62,547 bases of DNA from Armatimonadota bacterium. Its GTDB lineage: Bacteria > Armatimonadota > Chthonomonadetes > Chthonomonadales > CAJBBX01. The stretch is taken from assembly GCA_026392115.1 (NCBI GenBank), contig JAPLCQ010000078.1, positions 1 through 62,547 on the forward strand. Reading direction: 5' to 3'. The translations under genes were made by a program, and so were the position numbers. How positions within the stretch are numbered: position 1 is the stretch's first letter; the number at the start of each line of letters is the position of its first letter. The notes under the pieces were generated by a model that saw nothing but the letters and a program-made list of their open reading frames with translations, ran no database searches and was not told the origin of the DNA. Shown here piece after piece: positions 58,197 through 62,547 of the stretch.

Positions 58197-58217
58197 GCTC
58201 CGGCCATCCGCCGGAGC
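58197..58217 (-). terminator. Hairpin terminator after the second hybrid kinase
   Basis: A perfect 8-base stem GCTCCGGC/GCCGGAGC with a 5-base loop (CATCC) lies 19 bases past the kinase stop and upstream of the next promoter motif. There is no T run. Confidence 0.55.
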
Positions 58218-58236
58218 ATATGGCCGGGGTGATCGG

Positions 58237-60690
58237 CTAACGGTCCAGCACCTCGCGGACCTTGGTCAGCAGGTCATCCCGCGAGAACGGCTTGCCGAGG
58301 AAGTCGTCGCCGACCCCCGCGGCGCCCAGCTCCCGGATGATGTCGGATGTGTACCCCGACATGAAGAGGCAGCGCAATCCCGGACGCGCCTCCACGAGGC
58401 TCTTCGCCAGCTCGGGGCCCGTGGCGCCGGGCATCATCACGTCCGTGGCCAGCAAGTCGATGGTCCCGGAGAACCCGGATGCCAGCGTGACCGCCTCATC
58501 GGGCGAGGACGCGGCCAGCACGGTGTAACCGGCCGCGGCCAGAAACCTGCGTACGGTCGCCAGGATGCTTCGCTCGTCGTCGCAGACGAGAACGGTCTCG
58601 CCCCGCCCCGACTGCCGAGTCCCCGGCGCCGCGGCGCGCTCGGGAGCCGCCGGCTCGGCGTCCGCTCCCGCCAGGCGCGGCAGTATGATGCGGAACACGG
58701 AACCGGAGCCGACCTCGCTCTCCACATTGATGAAGCCGTCGGCCTGTTTCACGATGCCGTAGACCGTCGCCAGGCCGAGGCCCGTGCCCCGGCCCAGGGC
58801 CTTGGTCGTGTAGAACGGCTCGAACATGCGGTCGTACGTCTGGTCGTCGATGCCGCAGCCATCGTCGCGGCACTCGAGCACAGCGTAGTCGCCTGCCGGG
58901 ACGCGGGCGCCATGGAACTCCCCGGTCCCGTCATAGCTCGCGCGGTAGACCGAGAGGGCGATGGTTCCGGACCCGGACAGGGCGTCGCTCGCGTTGACCA
59001 CAAGGTTCATGACCACCTGATCAAGCTGCGTCGGGTCAACGAGTACGACCGCCGGCTCGCCGCACGGCGTCCATGTCAGGGCGACGGCCGGTCCGATCAT
59101 CCGCCGGACCATCTCCAGCGTCTTGCCCACCGCGTCGCTGATGTCGATGCGTCGGCGGCTGACGACCTGCTTGCGGGAGAACGCCAGCAGTTGGCGCGTG
59201 AGCGCCGTCGCACGTTCGGCGTCATGGGCCAGGGCCTCGAGGTGGTCCCTGCCGCCATGGCCCGGCGGCACGTGGTCGCGCGTCAGCTCGATGGAGTGCA
59301 CCATGCCTGTCAGTAGGTTGTTGAAGTCATGGGCCACCCCGCCGGCGACGAGGCCCATGGCATTGAGCCGCTCCGTCGATTGGATGTGCGCCTCCATCTG
59401 CGCCCGCTGCTCCTGGGCCCGCTTGCGCTCGACGATCTCCTCCTGCGCCCGCCGGTAGAGCTCCGCGTTGCTGAAGGCCACGGCCGCGGGCGCCGCCAGC
59501 GCCTGCAGGAGTTCGAGATGCTCGTCGCTGTACGCATCCTCCACATCCGTGACGATCTGAATGACGCCTCGCACGACGCCGTCCAGGATCATCGGCGCCA
59601 TCAGGGCGGAACGGGGCGATTCGTCGTCATCGACGTACGGCTCGGTGTTCGTATCGACGCGGCCGGTCTCATCGAGATAGCAGGCTGCCGAGCTCTCCCG
59701 CAGCCGCGCGCGGTAGTCGTTCACCACGATGGGCCGCCCGCTCAGGATCACGGAGCTCTGGAGGCCCTTGCCCGTGGCGCTGACCGGCATCGGCGGCATT
59801 TCGGCCGGATCGAACGCATGGTCGCCCATGACGGCGAAGACGCACCGAATCAGCTGATCATCGGGCGAGTATGAGGAGACGATCATGCCGCTGCAGGGCA
59901 TCAGGTTCCGCACCCAGCCGTGGAGGCACCGAAGCACCTCGTCGACGTCCAGCGCGCGGCTCAGTTGCCGGCCGGCCTGGCTCAGCGCGATCAGGCGGCT
60001 CCGGCTCCGGTGCAGGTCTTCGCGGTCCCTGTCTTGGGTCGCCCGGGCGCGCAGCGTCTGGATGCCGTACGAGACGTCCTCGGCCAGGCCGGCCAGCGCC
60101 TCGGCTTCGCCGGGTTCCAGTGGAAGGCCGCCCTCGACATCGATGACGACGGCGCCCATCGCATCGCCCGCAAGGGTGAGCGGCACGGCGACGACGGAGT
60201 CGCAGCCGCATTGCGCGCCGGCGCCCGCGGCTTCGTCCGCCAACTCCCAGGAGAGGACCGGAACCCGCGCCTCCAGCGCCCGCGCGGCCGGCGGGCAATG
60301 CGGCATCGGCGCGCCGTGGTCGTCCAGGCACCGGGGAGCGCGGCCCGCCCGCGTCGCGAGGCTCAAACGACCATCGGTCGAGTCGCCAGGGAAGCTTGCG
60401 TGCGCGTTGCGGTATCCGCCATGCTCCACCAGGATGCGGCAGACGTCGGTCAGAAGCGAGAGTTCGTCGGGCGCCCGCACCACGGCGCGCCTGCACTCGC
60501 TGATGGCGGCCAGGAAGCGCCTGGCCCGAAGCGGGGAGCGCCCCGAACGGACGCGGCGCGCCGACTCGCCCGAGGCATGGGAAACGTGACCGGTAGCCGG
60601 AGCCGGATGGGTCGGTTGCGGGCCCTCCGCGGCGGCCCCATCGGGGTCCAGGTTGGCGAGTTCCGGCTTCTTGCTTTGTCCTCGGCACAT
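58237..60690 (-). CDS. Hybrid sensor histidine kinase (GAF-GAF-HK-receiver), paralogue
   Basis: An 817-residue paralogue of the neighbouring kinase without the N-terminal PAS. Two GAF domains (about 65-210 and 235-410), a coiled coil, H454 in [11 protein letters not shown], the HATPase_c domain and a receiver (LLATDVMMPG). Only parts of the Cys cluster are conserved (C121 and C132, plus C161/C163). The tandem arrangement with separate promoters and terminators suggests gene duplication followed by sensor divergence. Confidence 0.9.
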   Translation of the reverse strand: MCRGQSKKPELANLDPDGAAAEGPQPTHPAPATGHVSHASGESARRVRSGRSPLRARRFLAAISECRRAVVRAPDELSLLTDVCRILVEHGGYRNAHASFPGDSTDGRLSLATRAGRAPRCLDDHGAPMPHCPPAARALEARVPVLSWELADEAAGAGAQCGCDSVVAVPLTLAGDAMGAVVIDVEGGLPLEPGEAEALAGLAEDVSYGIQTLRARATQDRDREDLHRSRSRLIALSQAGRQLSRALDVDEVLRCLHGWVRNLMPCSGMIVSSYSPDDQLIRCVFAVMGDHAFDPAEMPPMPVSATGKGLQSSVILSGRPIVVNDYRARLRESSAACYLDETGRVDTNTEPYVDDDESPRSALMAPMILDGVVRGVIQIVTDVEDAYSDEHLELLQALAAPAAVAFSNAELYRRAQEEIVERKRAQEQRAQMEAHIQSTERLNAMGLVAGGVAHDFNNLLTGMVHSIELTRDHVPPGHGGRDHLEALAHDAERATALTRQLLAFSRKQVVSRRRIDISDAVGKTLEMVRRMIGPAVALTWTPCGEPAVVLVDPTQLDQVVMNLVVNASDALSGSGTIALSVYRASYDGTGEFHGARVPAGDYAVLECRDDGCGIDDQTYDRMFEPFYTTKALGRGTGLGLATVYGIVKQADGFINVESEVGSGSVFRIILPRLAGADAEPAAPERAAAPGTRQSGRGETVLVCDDERSILATVRRFLAAAGYTVLAASSPDEAVTLASGFSGTIDLLATDVMMPGATGPELAKSLVEARPGLRCLFMSGYTSDIIRELGAAGVGDDFLGKPFSRDDLLTKVREVLDR

Positions 60691-60754
60691 CGTGCGCCCG
60701 GCTGCTGCGGGCCGGGGCTCGGCCGCCGTCCGGGAACGCCGAGGTACCGGTCGC

Positions 60755-60764
60755 CTTTATACCC
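60755..60764 (-). promoter_or_regulatory. Candidate promoter -10 motif GGGTATAAAG of the second hybrid kinase
   Basis: This is the second occurrence of GGGTATAAAG, about 65 bases upstream of the start codon. Its sharing with the paralogue suggests common regulation. Confidence 0.45.
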
Positions 60765-60853
60765 CAACGCGCCCGGGGCGATACGGGCCGGGAGCGTTGG
60801 ACATCTCCTCTCCGGTAGACTATGTGGGCCCCATCGGCCATGCAGGAGCAGAC

Positions 60854-61915
60854 ATGAAGACCTACAACATCGCTGTGATACCGGGAGACGGAACCGGCCC
60901 GGAGGTTGTGCGCGAGGGCATCAAGGTGCTCGACGCGGCGGCTGCCAAGTTCGGCCTGGCGCTGAGCTACACGCCCTTCGATTTCGGCGGCGAGCGGTAT
61001 CTGCGCACCGGGGAGACGCTGCCCGAGAGCGCCATCGACGAGCTTCGCGGCTTTGACGCCATCTATCTCGGCGCCATCGGCCACCCCGACGTGAAGCCGG
61101 GCATCCTGGAGAAGGGCATCCTCCTCAAGGCCCGCTTCGCGCTGGACCAGTACATCAACCTCCGGCCCGTGCGGCTCTACCCCAACGTCGAGACGCCGCT
61201 GAAGGACAAGGGCCCCGAGCAGATCGACTTCGTCATCGTACGCGAGAACACCGGCGGCATCTACACGGGCATCGGCGGCGCCACGCTGGTGGGAACGCCC
61301 AACGAGATCGCCACCCAGGTGATGGTCTACTCGCGCCCCGTGGTCGAGCGCTGCGTGCGCTACGCCTACGACCTCACCCGCAAGCGCGCCCGCAAGAACA
61401 CCCTGACGCTGGTACACAAGTGCAACGTGCTGACCGACGTGGGCGACCTCTGGGTGCGGACCCACAAGGAGGTCGGCGACGCCGACTACCCGGACATCAA
61501 GCAGGACTACAACCATGTGGACGCCTGCACGATGTGGATGGTCAAGAGCCCCGAGTTCTACGATGTCATCGTCACCGAGAACCTCTTCGGCGACATCATC
61601 ACGGACCTCGGCGCCATGATCCAGGGCGGCATGGGCATCGCGGCGGGCGGCAACATCAACCCCGAGGGCGTCTCCATGTTCGAGCCCATCGGCGGCAGCG
61701 CACCCAAGTACACGGGCATGGACATCATCAACCCGCTGGCGGCCATCTGCGCCGGCGGCATGATGCTCGGCGTCCTGGGCGAAGAGGGGGCCGCGCAGGC
61801 GGTGGACCAGGCGGTCTACGCCGCGCTGGCTTCCGGCGGCATCAAGTCCATGTCGGCCGGCCGCATGGGCCTCAGCACCACCGAGGTGGGCGACCTGGTG
61901 GCCGGGCTGCTGTAG
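60854..61915 (+). CDS. leuB: Isopropylmalate dehydrogenase-like decarboxylating dehydrogenase
   Basis: A 353-residue member of the isocitrate/isopropylmalate dehydrogenase family. VIPGDGTGPEVV is the N-terminal nucleotide motif, and GILEKGILLKARFALDQYINLRPVRLYP resembles the substrate loop of actinobacterial-type LeuB. The metal/substrate residues appear in NLFGDIITDLGA. GGAG precedes the ATG by 5 bases. It is divergent from the second hybrid kinase. Tartrate or homoisocitrate dehydrogenase are alternatives; leuA and leuCD are not in the window. Confidence 0.82.
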   Translation: MKTYNIAVIPGDGTGPEVVREGIKVLDAAAAKFGLALSYTPFDFGGERYLRTGETLPESAIDELRGFDAIYLGAIGHPDVKPGILEKGILLKARFALDQYINLRPVRLYPNVETPLKDKGPEQIDFVIVRENTGGIYTGIGGATLVGTPNEIATQVMVYSRPVVERCVRYAYDLTRKRARKNTLTLVHKCNVLTDVGDLWVRTHKEVGDADYPDIKQDYNHVDACTMWMVKSPEFYDVIVTENLFGDIITDLGAMIQGGMGIAAGGNINPEGVSMFEPIGGSAPKYTGMDIINPLAAICAGGMMLGVLGEEGAAQAVDQAVYAALASGGIKSMSAGRMGLSTTEVGDLVAGLL

Positions 61916-61940
61916 GCTTCGGCGAGGACGCGGTTCCAAG

Positions 61941-61979
61941 GCATCGGCCCCGGGGTGGCGATTACCCCGGGGCCGATGC
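61941..61979. terminator. Perfect 16-base hairpin between convergent genes
   Basis: Arms GCATCGGCCCCGGGGT (61941-61956) and its complement (61964-61979) with a 7-base loop are placed 25 bases after the leuB-like stop and 32 bases before the convergent partial gene. There is no T tract. Confidence 0.8.
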
Positions 61980-62011
61980 ATATGCAATACGGCTGATGCG
62001 CCGACCGGCCC

Positions 62012-62547
62012 TTACCAGCCGGGCGACACGGCCGTCCCGCCGACTACCGAGTCGGCGCCATCCGCTGACGCCGTCCCGCTGAACGCCAGCCGCGATCCGC
62101 CCGCCCGCACCGGCGTCAGCGTGCAGCGGAGCGACCTTGGTCCGCGATCCAGGAACGGACCCCAGCGGACCGTGCGCGTGGCGGCGTTCCAGACCCCTCC
62201 GTCGCTGATCGCGCCGGCCTGCCACCGGCCCGGTATGCGCTCCTCCACCGCCCAGGCCGAGGCGCCGGCCGGCGGCGCGGCGCTGACGGTGAGCCGCGTC
62301 GACGAGCCGACGATGGTGAAGCTCCGCGCCGCCCACGGCTGCGGCTGAACCCAGCCGCCCGCCGCGGCGAAGCCGACCACGCCGTGCTTGGCGGAGCCGG
62401 CGACCCAGCAGAGCGGCGCCGGCAGGGCGGCGTCGTAGTGGTAAACCTCTCCCCTGGCGCAGAGCGAACCGGCGTTGGTGACGTAGCTGATCGGGATCGG
62501 GTTGGGCTCGGTCGGCCACGTCGATCCGTGCTGCCAGGCGGCGCCGT
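62012..62547 (-). CDS. Secreted repeat-type protein, C-terminal end (cut by window edge)
   Basis: The frame is open from 62547 to a stop at 62012 (178 codons). The N-terminus and any signal peptide are outside the window. The sequence TVSAAPPAGASAWAVEERIPGRW, VWNAATRTVRWGPFLDRG and FSGTASADGADSVVGG resembles a C-terminal beta domain found in large secreted proteins of Planctomycetota and Verrucomicrobiota. Upstream of it, STWPTEPNPIPISYVTN and LCARGEVYHYDAALPAPLCWV form a further extracellular-looking segment. Function is unknown. Confidence 0.6.
   Translation of the reverse strand, partial: GAAWQHGSTWPTEPNPIPISYVTNAGSLCARGEVYHYDAALPAPLCWVAGSAKHGVVGFAAAGGWVQPQPWAARSFTIVGSSTRLTVSAAPPAGASAWAVEERIPGRWQAGAISDGGVWNAATRTVRWGPFLDRGPRSLRCTLTPVRAGGSRLAFSGTASADGADSVVGGTAVSPGW

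Overview
The window is a GC-rich, densely coded chromosomal segment of a free-living heterotrophic bacterium. No gap between genes exceeds about 250 bases. I see no tRNA, rRNA, CRISPR array, insertion sequence or phage gene. Many secreted glycosidases and carbohydrate-active proteins, a Tat-exported Gfo/Idh oxidoreductase, URO-D-like and DUF6785-like proteins, SBBP and FG-GAP secreted proteins and a tricorn-type protease suggest an uncultured lineage such as Armatimonadota or a Planctomycetota-like group. That placement is inference; no marker gene in the window settles it.

Layout. Positions 1-4222 (-) are a cell-surface glycan operon: methyltransferase, Wzt-type ABC ATPase and two glycosyltransferases, the last cut by the window edge. 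Positions 4356-12957 hold a GH38 alpha-mannosidase, a GH99-like secreted protein, metY, a Tat-exported Gfo/Idh oxidoreductase and a GH30-like glycosidase. Positions 13091-21857 (+) hold a tricorn-type protease broken by a one-base frameshift, a DUF6785-like multispanning membrane protein, a secreted zinc metallopeptidase with FG-GAP-like repeats and a radical SAM enzyme. Positions 21847-25471 (-) encode a heterodimeric ABC exporter. Positions 25611-34305 are an accessory zone: a flavin reductase-like protein, two vapBC-type loci that each keep an intact antitoxin but a broken PIN toxin, a large SBBP/Ig-like secreted protein, an NgoMIV-type restriction-modification pair bracketed by 46-bp direct repeats, and a BtrH/C39-like protein. 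Positions 34397-38755 (+) hold wbpD/wbpE-like nucleotide-sugar genes coupled to a GH106-like secreted enzyme. Positions 38795-45104 (-) are a complete cytochrome bd operon (rrf2-cydA-cydB-cydD-cydC). Positions 45184-52907 hold a HEAT-repeat protein, a plus-strand run (amidohydrolase, NagB-like, URO-D-like, class V aminotransferase) and, on the minus strand, a GH20-like enzyme and an aldo/keto reductase. Positions 53151-60690 are a signalling block: a CarH-like cobalamin-binding protein without a DNA-binding domain, translationally coupled to a histidine kinase, facing two tandem paralogous hybrid kinases. The window ends with leuB-like and the C-terminus of a secreted protein.

How the genes fit together. 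The glycosidases, NagB-like, URO-D-like and Gfo/Idh genes suggest scavenging of complex and amino-sugar glycans. The Wzt and WbpD/E-type genes suggest an elaborate acidic amino-sugar surface polysaccharide. The cyd operon, headed by a Cys-rich Rrf2 regulator, suggests respiration under low oxygen or nitrosative/redox stress. The most original candidates are the B12-sensor/kinase pair, the repeat-flanked R-M cassette and the two toxin-dead vapBC loci.
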